Of a stretch of 10,994 nt of DNA, positions 1-7,517 are shown piece by piece. Source of the DNA: JBOHHM01 sp050725495 (lineage in GTDB: Bacteria; Pseudomonadota; Gammaproteobacteria; Burkholderiales; Burkholderiaceae_C); contig JBOHHM010000054.1 of assembly GCA_050725495.1 (NCBI GenBank), positions 1 through 10,994 of the forward strand. Reading direction: 5' to 3'. The notes under the pieces are model-generated. The model was given only the letters and a program-made list of their open reading frames with translations, did no database searches and had not been told where the DNA came from. Both the position numbers and the translations under genes were made by a program. The first letter of the stretch is position 1; every line of letters starts with the position of its first letter.

Positions 1-779
1 CCCGTGCCCGCCGTCGCCCCAGGCCCAAGCTCAGGCGGCAGCGGCTGGCCCAGCAGCAGCACCAGGGCGTTCTCGTCCAGCGCGCGTTGCCGCTGCTGCT
101 GGGCCAGCGCGGCGCGCGCGGCCTCCAGTAGCGACTCGGCCTGCCGGTAATCGAGCTCGGAGGCCACGCCGTGGTCAAAGCGCAGCTTGGTCAGCTTCAC
201 CGATGCTTCGCGGGTCAGCAGGGTCTGCCGTGTCAGATCGAGCAGCTCCTCGTCGGCCAGCAGGTTGAGCCAGCCGTTGGCGACAGCTGCAACCAGGCTG
301 ATCTGGGCGGCCTTGCGGCTTTCTTCCGTGGCCAGGTACTGGGCCAGCGCGGCTTCCTTGAGGCTGGCCACGCGGCCGAAGAAATCGAGCTCCCAGGCCG
401 TGATGGCGATGCCGGCGTTGTAGCTGCTCGTCATACCCCCGCTGCTGTTGGGCACGCGCGAACCGGTGGCCGCGAGGTTCACGGTCGGAAACAGGTCGGC
501 GCGCCGGATCTGGAACTGCGCGCGGGCCTGCTCGATGTTGAGCACGGCCACCCGCAGGTCGCGGTTGTGCGTCAGAGCCAGAGCGATCAGCTGCCTGAGC
601 CGCGCGTCCGTGAAGAAGTCCTGCCAGGCCAGCTCGGCGGCGGCGCTGGCGCCGCTCGCAGCCATGGCCTCGCCGGGCCAGGCCGCGGCCACAGGCGAGG
701 CAGGCCGCTCGTAGCTGGGGATCATGGAGCAGCCTGCCAGCAGGACGGCGGCCGCGAGGGCGATCAAGTGTTTAGTCAT
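1..779 (-). CDS. Outer-membrane efflux channel lipoprotein, NodT/OprM (OEP) family, partial
   Basis: This is the outer-membrane duct of a tripartite RND efflux pump, carrying drugs from the periplasmic adaptor and pump across the outer membrane. About 259 residues are visible; the C-terminal part lies beyond the window start. The protein begins MTKHLIALAAAVLLAGCS, a lipoprotein signal with lipobox LAGC and lipidated Cys17. It continues with the family's typical N-terminal pattern: WQDFFTD, then LTHNRDLRVA, then NIEQARAQ and the RRADLFPTV stretch, as expected for the first outer-membrane efflux repeat. Full-length members are usually about 460-500 residues, so roughly half is missing. The start codon overlaps the last codons of the upstream pump gene by 8 bp (772-779), which suggests translational coupling and fixes this start. 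It is the third gene of the efflux operon. Family assignment is secure; substrate specificity cannot be read. Confidence 0.93.
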   Translation of the reverse strand, partial: MTKHLIALAAAVLLAGCSMIPSYERPASPVAAAWPGEAMAASGASAAAELAWQDFFTDARLRQLIALALTHNRDLRVAVLNIEQARAQFQIRRADLFPTVNLAATGSRVPNSSGGMTSSYNAGIAITAWELDFFGRVASLKEAALAQYLATEESRKAAQISLVAAVANGWLNLLADEELLDLTRQTLLTREASVKLTKLRFDHGVASELDYRQAESLLEAARAALAQQQRQRALDENALVLLLGQPLPPELGPGATAGT

Positions 780-3700
780 GGATCTCAATCCCCGCGTGCT
801 TGGCGTGCTCGGCATAGATGAGTTTCTGGCGTTCGCTGCCCTTGAAGAAGCTGCGCACCACCACAAAGAAGATGGGCACGAAGAACACCGCGAGCACGGT
901 GCCGGTCACCATGCCGCCGATCACGGCCGTGCCGATGGCGCGCTGGCTGGCCGAGCTCGCGCCCGAGGCCAGCACCAGCGGCAGCACGCCCAGCATGAAG
1001 GCCAGCGAGGTCATCAGGATGGGGCGAAAACGCAGGTGGGCAGCGGCCAGGGCCGAGGCGATGGCGCTCTTGCCCTGGGCCTGCAGGTCCTTGGCGAACT
1101 CGATGATCAGGATCGCGTTCTTGGCCGACAGGCCGATGATGGTGATCAGGCCGACCTGGAAGTACACATCGTTGGCGTAGCCGCGCAGCCAGGTCGCCAG
1201 CAGCACGCCCAGCACGCCCAGCGGCACGACCAGGATCACCGACAGCGGAATCGACCAGCTTTCATACAGCGCCGCCAGGCACAGGAATACGGCGAGGATG
1301 GCGAAGCCGTACAGGATCATGGCCTGGGCTCCGGCGAGCTTTTCCTCGCGCGACTGGCCGGTCCACTCGAAGCCGAAACCGGCCGGCAGCTGCGCCGCCA
1401 GGCTCTCCATTTCGGCCATGGCCGCGCCCGTGCTGTAGCCCGCGGCTGCGCTGCCGCTGATGCGCATGGCCGGGAAACCGTTGTAGCGCACGGTCTGCAT
1501 GGCGCCCCTGACCCAGCGGGTGCTGGCAAAGGCCGACAGCGGCACCGGCCGGCCCTGGCTGTTGAGCGCGTTGAGCTTGAGCAGGTCGTCGGGCTGCATG
1601 CGGGCCGGGGCATCGGCCTGCACCACGACGCGCTGCAGCCGCCCCTGGTTCGGGAAGTCGTTCACATAGCTGGAGCCCAGAGCTGTCGAAATCACGCTGT
1701 TGATCGCGTCGTAGCCCACGCCCAGGGCCTGGGCCCGGTCGCGGTCGATGTCGATCTGCAGCTGCGGCGCGTCTTCCAGCCCGTCGGGCCGGACCTGGGT
1801 GATCACCTTGCTTTTCGCGGCCAGGCCCAGCAGCTGGTTGCGGGCCGCGACCAGGGCCTCGCGCCCCTGTCCGCTGCGGTCCTGCAAGCGGAAGCTGAAG
1901 CCCGAGGCCGTGCCCAGCTCGGGAATCGGAGGCGGGCTGAGCGGAAAGATGAAGGCGTCGCGAATGCCCATGAGGGCGCCGAAGGCCCGGCCCGCGATGG
2001 CCTCGGCCGCCTGCGCCGCCCCCTTGCGCTCGGCCCAGTCCTTGAGCGTGACGAAGGCCAGCGCGGCATTCTGGCCCTGGCCGGAGAAGCTGAAGCCCAT
2101 CACGCCCACCATGCTTTGCACCTCGGGCTGCTTGAGCATGAAGCCTTCGACCTGCTCCGTCACCGAACGCGTGCGCTCCTGGGTGGCGCCCGGCGGCAGC
2201 TGGATGTTGACCAGCATCGTGCCCTGGTCCTCGGCCGGCAGGAACGAGGTCGGCAGTCGGAGGTAGATCAGCCCCGCCACGGCGATGATGGCCGCATAGA
2301 TCAGCAGGTAGCGGCCGGCGCGCTTGAGGATGCGCGCGACCCAGCCTTCGTAGCCTTTGGCCGTGCGCGCAAAGCCGCGGTTGAACCAGCCGAAAAAGCC
2401 GGTCTTGGCATGGTGGTGCCCGGCCTGCACCGGCTTGAGCAGCGTGGCGCACAGGGCCGGCGTGAGCGACAGCGCCAGAAACGCCGAGAAGCCGATGGAG
2501 GCGACCATCACGGCCGAGAACTGGCGGTAGATGTTGCCCACCGAGCCGCTGAAGAAGGCCAGCGGCACGAACACCGAGACCAGCACCACGGTCACGCCGA
2601 TGATCGCGCCCTGGATCTGGTCCATGGCCTTGCGCGTGGCCTGCAGCGGCGGCAGGCCTTCCTCGCTCATGATGCGCTCGACGTTTTCCACCACCACGAT
2701 GGCGTCGTCGACCACGATGCCGATCACCAGCACCATGCCGAACATGGTCAGCACATTGATCGAGAAACCCAGGGCCAGCAGCGTCGCGAAGGCGCCCATC
2801 AGGGCCAGCGGCACGACGATGGTCGGGATGATGGTGTAGCGGAAGTTCTGCAGAAACAGGAACATCACGAGGAACACCAGCAGCACGGCTTCGGCCAGGG
2901 TTTGCGCCACCTGCGAAATCGACAGCTTGACGAAGCGCGAACTGTCGTAGGGGATGTCCCATTTCATGCCCTGCGGAAAGTAGCGCGCGAGCTCCTGCAT
3001 TTTCTGGCGCACGGCCTGGGCCGTGGCCAGGGCGTTGCCGCTGGGCGAGAGCTGTACGCCGATGCCGATCGAGGGTTGGCCATTGAGGCGCGCCGAGGTG
3101 GCATAGGCCTGGCCGCCGAGTTCGATGCGGGCCACGTCCTTGAGGCGCAGGGCCGAGCCGTCGGTGTTGGCGCGCAGCACGATGTTGCCGAACTGCTCGA
3201 CGGTGGAGAGCTGGCCGTTGACCACCACGGTCGCCGCGATGCCCTGGCCGGCCACGTTGGGCAGGTCGCCCATGGTGCCCGACGAGACCTGCGTGTTCTG
3301 CGCGCGAATGGCGGTCGTGACATCGGCGGCCGAGAGGTTGAAGCCCGCCAGCCGGGCCGGGTCGACCCAGATGCGCATGGCGCGCTCGGTGCCGAACAGC
3401 TGGGCCTGGCCGACGCCGGCCAGGCGCTGGAGCTCGGGCACGACATTGCGCGCGGCATAGTCGCCCAGTGCGATCGGATCATGCTGGTCCGACGACAGCA
3501 TGGCGAACAGCAGGAAGTTGGAGCGCGACTTGTCGACCCGCACGCCCTGCTGCGTGACCGCCTGCGGCAGGCGCGGCGCGGCGCGCGACAGCCGGTTTTG
3601 CACATCGACCTGGGCCAGGTCGGCATTGGTGCCGGGCTGAAAGCTCAGCGTGATCTGGCCCGAGCCGTCGGCCTGGCTGACCGACTCCATGTAGAGCAGG

Positions 3701-3921
3701 CCGGGCGAGCCGTTCATTTCGCGCTCGATCACGCTGAGCACGCTGTCTTCCAGGGTCTTGGCGGAAGCGCCGGGATAGGCGGTCGAAATCACGATGGCGG
3801 GCGGCGCCACCGGCGGGTACTGCGCAATCGGCAACTGCGTGATCGAGACTGCGCCCAGCACCAGAATGAACAGGGCGATCACCCAGGCAAAGATCGGTCG
3901 GTCGATGAAAAATTTGGCCAT
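772..3921 (-). CDS. acrB: RND multidrug efflux inner-membrane pump, HAE1/AcrB family
   Basis: This is a proton-driven drug exporter of the inner membrane that works as a trimer with the adaptor and outer-membrane channel encoded beside it. The start chosen gives MAKFFIDRPIFAWVIA, the canonical N-terminus of the family, and a 1049-residue protein, the usual AcrB length; a longer open frame upstream (to 4086) only reads back through the adaptor gene. A GAGGAG ribosome site overlaps the adaptor stop, 8 bp before the ATG. The proton-relay residues are present: Asp405-Asp406 in the VVDDAIVVVENV segment of TM4, Lys934 in GLSAKNAILI of TM10, and Arg964 in the LRFRPILMTS segment. Two large periplasmic loops separate the expected twelve membrane spans. 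The gene appears intact. The symbol is by homology; the protein could equally be called MexB-, TtgB- or BepE-like, and its substrates cannot be told from sequence. Confidence 0.97.
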   Translation of the reverse strand: MAKFFIDRPIFAWVIALFILVLGAVSITQLPIAQYPPVAPPAIVISTAYPGASAKTLEDSVLSVIEREMNGSPGLLYMESVSQADGSGQITLSFQPGTNADLAQVDVQNRLSRAAPRLPQAVTQQGVRVDKSRSNFLLFAMLSSDQHDPIALGDYAARNVVPELQRLAGVGQAQLFGTERAMRIWVDPARLAGFNLSAADVTTAIRAQNTQVSSGTMGDLPNVAGQGIAATVVVNGQLSTVEQFGNIVLRANTDGSALRLKDVARIELGGQAYATSARLNGQPSIGIGVQLSPSGNALATAQAVRQKMQELARYFPQGMKWDIPYDSSRFVKLSISQVAQTLAEAVLLVFLVMFLFLQNFRYTIIPTIVVPLALMGAFATLLALGFSINVLTMFGMVLVIGIVVDDAIVVVENVERIMSEEGLPPLQATRKAMDQIQGAIIGVTVVLVSVFVPLAFFSGSVGNIYRQFSAVMVASIGFSAFLALSLTPALCATLLKPVQAGHHHAKTGFFGWFNRGFARTAKGYEGWVARILKRAGRYLLIYAAIIAVAGLIYLRLPTSFLPAEDQGTMLVNIQLPPGATQERTRSVTEQVEGFMLKQPEVQSMVGVMGFSFSGQGQNAALAFVTLKDWAERKGAAQAAEAIAGRAFGALMGIRDAFIFPLSPPPIPELGTASGFSFRLQDRSGQGREALVAARNQLLGLAAKSKVITQVRPDGLEDAPQLQIDIDRDRAQALGVGYDAINSVISTALGSSYVNDFPNQGRLQRVVVQADAPARMQPDDLLKLNALNSQGRPVPLSAFASTRWVRGAMQTVRYNGFPAMRISGSAAAGYSTGAAMAEMESLAAQLPAGFGFEWTGQSREEKLAGAQAMILYGFAILAVFLCLAALYESWSIPLSVILVVPLGVLGVLLATWLRGYANDVYFQVGLITIIGLSAKNAILIIEFAKDLQAQGKSAIASALAAAHLRFRPILMTSLAFMLGVLPLVLASGASSASQRAIGTAVIGGMVTGTVLAVFFVPIFFVVVRSFFKGSERQKLIYAEHAKHAGIEIHD

Positions 3922-3932
3922 GGGGGTGCTCC

Positions 3933-5162
3933 TCAGGACTTGGCTGCAGAGGCCGCCGCCGGCGCGGCCGGGGCGCTGCCGGCAGGCTGCCATGGAACCG
4001 CCTTGACCGGCGCCTCGCCCCTCAGCTTCTGAAAGCCGTCCACCATGACCTGTTCGCCGGCCTTCAGACCGTCCACGATCACCCACTGGTTGCCCTTGGC
4101 CGTGCCCACCTTCACGGTGCGCGGGCTGACCTTGCCCTCGGGGCTGACCACCAGCACCGAGTCGCCCTGCGGCGAACGTGTCACGGCCTGCTGCGGCAAG
4201 GTGATGGCGTTGCTGGCCTGGGCCTGTTCCAGCCGCACGCGCACATAGAGGCCGGGCAGCAGGGTGCCCTCGGGGTTGGGAAGCTCGGCGCGCAGCGTGA
4301 CCTGGCCCGTGCTGGCGTCGACCGTCAGATCCGAAAACAGCAGGCGGCCGGCGCGCGCGTATTCGCTGCCGTCGTCGAGCAGGACGCGCACGCTGGCGGC
4401 ATCGCCGCCGTTGGCCCGCTTGAGCTGGCCGGCCTCCATGGCGCGACGCAGCTTCATGACCTCCGCGGCCGACTGGGTGAAGTTCACATAGATCGGGTCG
4501 ATCTGCTGGACCACGGCCAGCTGGGTCGTCTCACCCTGTCCGACCAGCGCGCCCTCGGTCACCAGCGAGCGGCCGATGCGGCCTGAAATCGGCGCTGTGA
4601 CGGCTGCGTAATCGAGATTGATCCTTGCGGTCTGCACCGCCGCCTTGCCGGCCGCCACATCGGCCTCGGCCTGCTTTTGCGCGGCCACGGCGTTGGCGTA
4701 GTCCTGCTGGCTCACGGCATTGGCCTCCACCAGCGGCTTGTAGCGCTCGGCCAGGGCCGTGGCCTGCGACAGATTGGCCTGGGCCCGCGCCAGCGTCGCC
4801 AGGGCGCTTTGGTGTGCCGCCGCATAGGGGGCGGCATCGATGCGAAACAGCAGCTGCCCGGCCACGACGTCGCTGCCCTCGCGAAACAAGCGCTTTTGCA
4901 CAATGCCAGCAGCCCGCGCCCGAACCTGCGCCACGCGCGAGGCTTCGAGCCGGCCGGGCAGTTCGCTCACCAGGCCCACATCGCCGGGGGTGGCCGTGAC
5001 CACGCCCACTTCGGCCGGCGGCATGCCGCCGCCTGGCGGGCCGGCCGCATTGTTCTTGCCGCACCCTGTGAGCAGCAGCGCCAGCGACAAGCCGCCCAGC
5101 GCCAGGTAGCGGCCCGGATAGGCCAACAGCAAATCGGTCTTGACATGGCGCAAGGCGGGCAT
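3933..5162 (-). CDS. acrA: RND efflux periplasmic adaptor lipoprotein (membrane fusion protein, AcrA/HlyD family)
   Basis: This periplasmic adaptor bridges the RND pump and the outer-membrane channel. The start MPALRHVKTD gives 409 residues and is preceded by GGAAGGA about 7 bp upstream; the longer open frame reaching 5315 would run through the operator and is rejected. The N-terminus has a hydrophobic stretch ending in lipobox LLTGC, with Cys34 as the probable lipidation site. Next come the lipoyl/barrel-sandwich half-motif (VRARAAGIVQKRLFREG), a helical hairpin rich in Ala and Gln (about residues 115-185), the second lipoyl half (TAPISGRIGRSLVTEG), a beta-barrel domain (DPIYVNFTQS onward) and a membrane-proximal domain. 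The last 20 or so residues are an Ala/Pro tail. It is the first gene of the efflux operon, 11 bp before the pump gene, and is transcribed away from the AcrR-type repressor. Confidence 0.96.
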   Translation of the reverse strand: MPALRHVKTDLLLAYPGRYLALGGLSLALLLTGCGKNNAAGPPGGGMPPAEVGVVTATPGDVGLVSELPGRLEASRVAQVRARAAGIVQKRLFREGSDVVAGQLLFRIDAAPYAAAHQSALATLARAQANLSQATALAERYKPLVEANAVSQQDYANAVAAQKQAEADVAAGKAAVQTARINLDYAAVTAPISGRIGRSLVTEGALVGQGETTQLAVVQQIDPIYVNFTQSAAEVMKLRRAMEAGQLKRANGGDAASVRVLLDDGSEYARAGRLLFSDLTVDASTGQVTLRAELPNPEGTLLPGLYVRVRLEQAQASNAITLPQQAVTRSPQGDSVLVVSPEGKVSPRTVKVGTAKGNQWVIVDGLKAGEQVMVDGFQKLRGEAPVKAVPWQPAGSAPAAPAAASAAKS

Positions 5163-5229
5163 GGGATTCCTTCCAGAGGGTGGGTTCCGGGCGCAGCCGC
5201 ACGCGGGCGGGCCGGAACAGGATAAACCC

Positions 5230-5235
5230 AGTATA
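5230..5235 (-). promoter_or_regulatory. Candidate -10 box of the efflux operon
   Basis: Read on the minus strand the hexamer is TATACT, five of six matches to the sigma-70 -10 consensus. It lies about 68 bp before the adaptor start codon and directly overlaps the left edge of the inverted repeat. No good -35 hexamer is seen at the right spacing. Binding of the repressor to the repeat would cover this site. Confidence 0.4.
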
Positions 5236-5259
5236 CATACATTTCTGAATGTATGTATA
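5232..5259. promoter_or_regulatory. AcrR-type operator: 28-bp inverted repeat between acrA-like and acrR-like genes
   Basis: The arms TATACATACATT (5232-5243) and AATGTATGTATA (5248-5259) are perfect reverse complements of 12 bp, separated by the 4-bp spacer TCTG. The repeat is AT-rich in an otherwise very GC-rich window. From memory, its central 24 bp are nearly the same as the AcrR operator described upstream of E. coli acrAB, differing mainly in the spacer. It lies in the gap between the divergent efflux operon and its TetR-family regulator and overlaps a -10-like hexamer on each strand. This is the expected layout for a repressor that controls both the pump and itself. Direct binding is inferred. 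Confidence 0.9.
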
Positions 5260-5261
5260 GT
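5256..5261 (+). promoter_or_regulatory. Candidate -10 box of the acrR-like gene
   Basis: The hexamer TATAGT matches five of six positions of the sigma-70 -10 consensus, 38 bp before the regulator start codon, and overlaps the right edge of the inverted repeat. The corresponding -35 position falls inside the left arm and does not resemble TTGACA. It mirrors the minus-strand hexamer at 5230-5235. Confidence 0.4.
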
Positions 5262-5299
5262 AGAGAGATTGAAGCCCACAGATCCACAGGAGGCAGGAA

Positions 5300-5926
5300 A
5301 TGGTGCGTCGCACAAAACAGGATGCCCTGGCCACGCGCAACAGCCTGCTCGATGCTGCCGAGCTGTTGTTTCAGGCGTGTGGCGTCTCGCGCACCTCGCT
5401 CAACGACATTGCCGTGGCAGCGGGCACCACGCGCGGAGCGATCTACTGGCACTTCAAGGACAAGGCCGATTTGTTCAACGCCATGATGGAGCGCGTGACG
5501 CTGCCCCTGGAGCAGACGCTGCAGCGCGCCAGCGCCGGCGAGGGGGCCGATCCGGTGGAGGAAATCCGCGCCGCCCTGCTCGACGCGCTGCGCAAGACCG
5601 CGACCGACGAGCGGACGCGCCGTGTGTTTGAAGTCGCCACGCACAAGGTCGAGTATGTGGACGAGCTCATGGCCGTGCAGCAGCGACACCTGAGGGTGCG
5701 CAACGAATGCCTGGCCCGGACCGAGCAGGCCTTGCACCGCGCCGTCGAGCACCGCGCCCTGCGCCTGCCGATTCCGGTCGCCACGGCCGCGCTGGGCCTG
5801 CATGTGATGATCGACGGCCTGATCCAGAACTGGCTGCTCGACCCCGCGGCCTTCGACCTGGTCACGACCGGCCGGCGCGCGCTCGATACCTATCTGGCCG
5901 GCCTGGGGCTGGGCGGCCGAAAGTGA
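5300..5926 (+). CDS. acrR: TetR-family transcriptional repressor of efflux, AcrR type
   Basis: This is a probable drug-responsive repressor of the divergent RND operon, 208 residues. The start MVRRTKQDALATR follows AGGAGG with 6 bp spacing. The N-terminal TetR helix-turn-helix covers about residues 10-57 and includes TSLNDIAVAAGTTRGAIYWHF, then KDKADLF, nearly the signature of AcrR/MexZ-like proteins. The remaining helical part carries FEVATHKVEYVDEL and IDGLIQNWLLDP, matching the AcrR-type C-terminal ligand domain (MAATS-type TetR_C) seen in AcrR and TtgR. Length is normal for the family. Its operator-like repeat lies 40 bp upstream, so autorepression is likely. In such regulators, binding of hydrophobic drugs in the C-terminal pocket releases the DNA; the ligand here is unknown. 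Confidence 0.94.
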   Translation: MVRRTKQDALATRNSLLDAAELLFQACGVSRTSLNDIAVAAGTTRGAIYWHFKDKADLFNAMMERVTLPLEQTLQRASAGEGADPVEEIRAALLDALRKTATDERTRRVFEVATHKVEYVDELMAVQQRHLRVRNECLARTEQALHRAVEHRALRLPIPVATAALGLHVMIDGLIQNWLLDPAAFDLVTTGRRALDTYLAGLGLGGRK

Positions 5927-5976
5927 CGGGCGCCGCAGAGTGGGGTCGCCCCGCACAGCGCCGGCCGGCAATAAGG

Positions 5977-5982
5977 GATAAT
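5977..5982 (+). promoter_or_regulatory. Candidate -10 box for the tRNA-Arg gene
   Basis: GATAAT lies within AAGGGATAATAG, 23 bp before the mature tRNA 5' end, a usual distance for a tRNA leader. It is five of six to consensus and stands out in GC-rich surroundings. No convincing -35 hexamer is seen 16-18 bp upstream, so this is a moderate call. Confidence 0.4.
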
Positions 5983-6005
5983 AGCGGCCAGTCTCTGCAG
6001 ACCAA

Positions 6006-6081
6006 GCGGCTGTAGCTCAGTGGATAGAGTATTGGCCTCCGAAGCCAAGGGTCGTGGGTTCGATCCCCGCCAGCCGCGCCA
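6006..6081 (+). tRNA. tRNA-Arg (anticodon CCG)
   Basis: The complete cloverleaf can be folded by eye. The acceptor stem pairs GCGGCTG with CAGCCGC, the D stem pairs GCTC with GAGT, and the anticodon stem pairs TTGGC with GCCAA. The anticodon loop CTCCGAA gives anticodon CCG, which reads the arginine codon CGG. The variable loop has five bases and the T arm is GTGGG-TTCGATC-CCCGC. Discriminator G6078 is followed by an encoded CCA (6079-6081). Total length is 76 nt including CCA. It stands alone between the efflux regulator and the AraC-led cluster. tRNA-Arg genes are frequent integration targets for islands, but no repeat of its 3' end is seen in this window. Confidence 0.97.
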
Positions 6082-6096
6082 ATCAAATGCTTTTTA

Positions 6097-6113
6097 GCTA
6101 CAAATATTGTAGC
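6097..6113. repeat. Short perfect hairpin downstream of tRNA-Arg
   Basis: GCTACAA and TTGTAGC form a perfect 7-bp stem around the 3-nt loop ATA. A run of five T lies just before it, not after it, on the plus strand, and there is no U-tract following it on either strand, so it is not a standard intrinsic terminator. The AT-rich composition differs from the flanks. It may be a fragment of a dispersed intergenic repeat or part of the tRNA 3' processing region. Confidence 0.5.
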
Positions 6114-6159
6114 AACCGTCGTTTCGTGAACCCACGCGTGGACCAGAATCTGCGGACGC

Positions 6160-6318
6160 ATGAATCAGCATTTTGGTTTTCACGGCCGATGTGTGACATT
6201 GCCCCCGCTTACAGACAGGCATGGCGACATTCCGCCGTTTGAGGAGGCGCAGGAAGACGTCCAGCGCATCCTCGGTTTCTACCGGGGCAGCGCGCGGGAG
6301 GCGCCGCTGGGGCAGTGA
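6160..6318 (+). CDS. Doubtful small ORF, 52 aa
   Basis: This ATG-to-TGA frame encodes a 52-residue peptide that starts MNQHFGFHGRC and ends in an acidic, helix-prone part (DIPPFEEAQEDVQRILGFYRG). I do not recognise it. The second half looks protein-like and could be the tail of a degraded larger gene; the in-frame upstream region is closed by TGA at 6127-6129. No convincing ribosome site precedes the ATG. It runs convergent to the AraC-family gene and ends 36 bp from that gene's stop. It may be a remnant gene or chance; I lean to chance or relic. Confidence 0.25.
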   Translation: MNQHFGFHGRCVTLPPLTDRHGDIPPFEEAQEDVQRILGFYRGSAREAPLGQ

Positions 6319-6354
6319 CCGACCGGCCTGTCGTGCCCCGCGCCGCTCGCGCGC

Positions 6355-7413
6355 TCAGCGCTGCCGCAAGGTCTCAGACGGCGCGCAGCCAAAACGTTGC
6401 TTGTAGTAGCCGGCGAAGCGGCCCATATGCGCAAAGCCGTGTTGCGAGGCCACGTCGGTCACGCGCAAAGGGCGGTTCTCAAGCGCGGCACGGCCCAGCG
6501 CCGCGTGCACACGGTCAAGCTGTACGCCGCGTGCGTAGGCCAACGGGGATTGGTCGTAGCGGCGGCGAAATGCCGCCTCCAGTGTGCGGGGGCTCACGCA
6601 GGCGGCTGCGGCAATGTCGGCCAGCGCCAGGCCCTCATGGGCGTGCGCGTGAATGTAGTCACGCGCTCGCCGCAGGCAGCGGTCCTGGCTGGCAGGAGTC
6701 ACTGCCGCCACGCCGGGGCCGGAGCATTCGGGCGATTGATGCAACAGGCTGAGGCCGGCGAGCAAAAAGGTTTCCATGGCCGCCTGGGCCTTGGGCTGGC
6801 CCAGCCATTGCCGGCCGTGGTGGTGCAGGTTGCGCGTGAGGTCCAGCACCGACTGCCACCACGCCGCCACCGCCGGGTCTTGCCGCGACAAGGTCAGTGT
6901 CGCGAGCCGCTCTTGCCCGCGCGCCTGCCGAGTGCCCAGGTGGTCTTGCAGCGCATGGCTGGGCACCTGGAGCAGCAGCATGGCGCAGTCGCCGCTCCAG
7001 TGCATGAGTGTTGGCGTGCGCGGGTGCAAAACGCCCATCACCCCGGGATCCAAAACAGCTTCTTGCCGACCGCAGTGCATGCGCGCCTGCCCTCGCAATG
7101 GGAGTTGCAGCAGGTAGAAGTCGCCGCGCTCGCCAGGGTCGATTTCCACCTCGGCACCATAGCTCAGCACATTGATGCCCAACTGGTCAAAGCGCACTTG
7201 GTTGTGGCGAACCTCCAAGGCGCGGTCGGTGCCGCGCACCGCAAGGCGATGGGGGGAGAACACGCGGCCAACAAGATCGCGCGCTTCGTCGGCGGAACGC
7301 GAACGGAACAGCGGAAAGCTATCCAGTAGTTGACCTGTGGCGCTTTGCATGAAGGTGCAGCGATTCCCCGTGTGGGGGCAACGTGGTTGGAGGCAGCAGA
7401 CTTTTGAGTTCAT
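6355..7413 (-). CDS. AraC-family transcriptional regulator
   Basis: This is a DNA-binding activator or repressor, probably the switch of the divergent hydrolase/receptor/oxidoreductase cluster. The C-terminal AraC/XylS double helix-turn-helix covers about residues 243-352: LALADIAAAACVSPRTLEAAF is followed by the second helix pair, with VTDVASQHGFAHMGRFAGYYK and the final FGCAPSETLRQR matching the family signature. The N-terminal part (about 40-220) looks like the AraC-binding-like domain found in regulators of aromatic catabolism: GINVLSYGAEVEID, then DFYLLQLPLRG. The longest frame gives 352 residues. Neither it nor the next ATG (Met22, at 7350, giving 331 residues) has a good ribosome site. 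The first 21 residues are Cys-rich and unlike the family, so Met22 may be the true start. Ligand unknown. Confidence 0.92.
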   Translation of the reverse strand: MNSKVCCLQPRCPHTGNRCTFMQSATGQLLDSFPLFRSRSADEARDLVGRVFSPHRLAVRGTDRALEVRHNQVRFDQLGINVLSYGAEVEIDPGERGDFYLLQLPLRGQARMHCGRQEAVLDPGVMGVLHPRTPTLMHWSGDCAMLLLQVPSHALQDHLGTRQARGQERLATLTLSRQDPAVAAWWQSVLDLTRNLHHHGRQWLGQPKAQAAMETFLLAGLSLLHQSPECSGPGVAAVTPASQDRCLRRARDYIHAHAHEGLALADIAAAACVSPRTLEAAFRRRYDQSPLAYARGVQLDRVHAALGRAALENRPLRVTDVASQHGFAHMGRFAGYYKQRFGCAPSETLRQR

Positions 7414-7440
7414 TTCATGGTAACTGCTTTAGGCCTCAAC

Positions 7441-7462
7441 GTTTCCCGGGGAAACCCCGGGG
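7441..7462. repeat. Two adjoining GC-rich palindromes
   Basis: GTTTCCC-G-GGGAAAC (7441-7455) is a perfect inverted repeat with 7-bp arms and a single central base. It runs directly into CCCCGGGG (7455-7462), a perfect 8-bp palindrome. They lie 28-49 bp upstream of the longest AraC-family reading frame. They could be a binding site, a leader hairpin for that gene's transcript, or part of a dispersed intergenic element. Confidence 0.5.
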
Positions 7463-7517
7463 TATGGAATCCCAAAAAAGCGGCGACGAAGCCCCGTGAA
7501 CCGCGAACCCTGTGAGT

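Noticed and set aside
724..4032. A 1102-codon plus-strand open frame, antisense to the pump gene
   Set aside because: It is rich in His, Arg, Gln, Gly and Asp with no domain resemblance, as expected for the antisense of a GC-rich gene. The minus-strand frame is an unmistakable AcrB-type pump.
4967..5971. A 334-codon minus-strand frame crossing the operator and the acrR-like gene
   Set aside because: It is antisense to a clear TetR-family gene and out of frame with the adaptor; no conserved domain is seen.
6097..6113. Intrinsic terminator for the tRNA gene
   Set aside because: The stem is real but no T run follows it in either direction, so it was listed only as a hairpin.
6397..7329. A 310-codon plus-strand frame antisense to the AraC-family gene
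   Set aside because: The minus strand has an intact AraC/XylS DNA-binding domain; the plus-strand frame is His/Gly/Ala/Val-rich shadow sequence.
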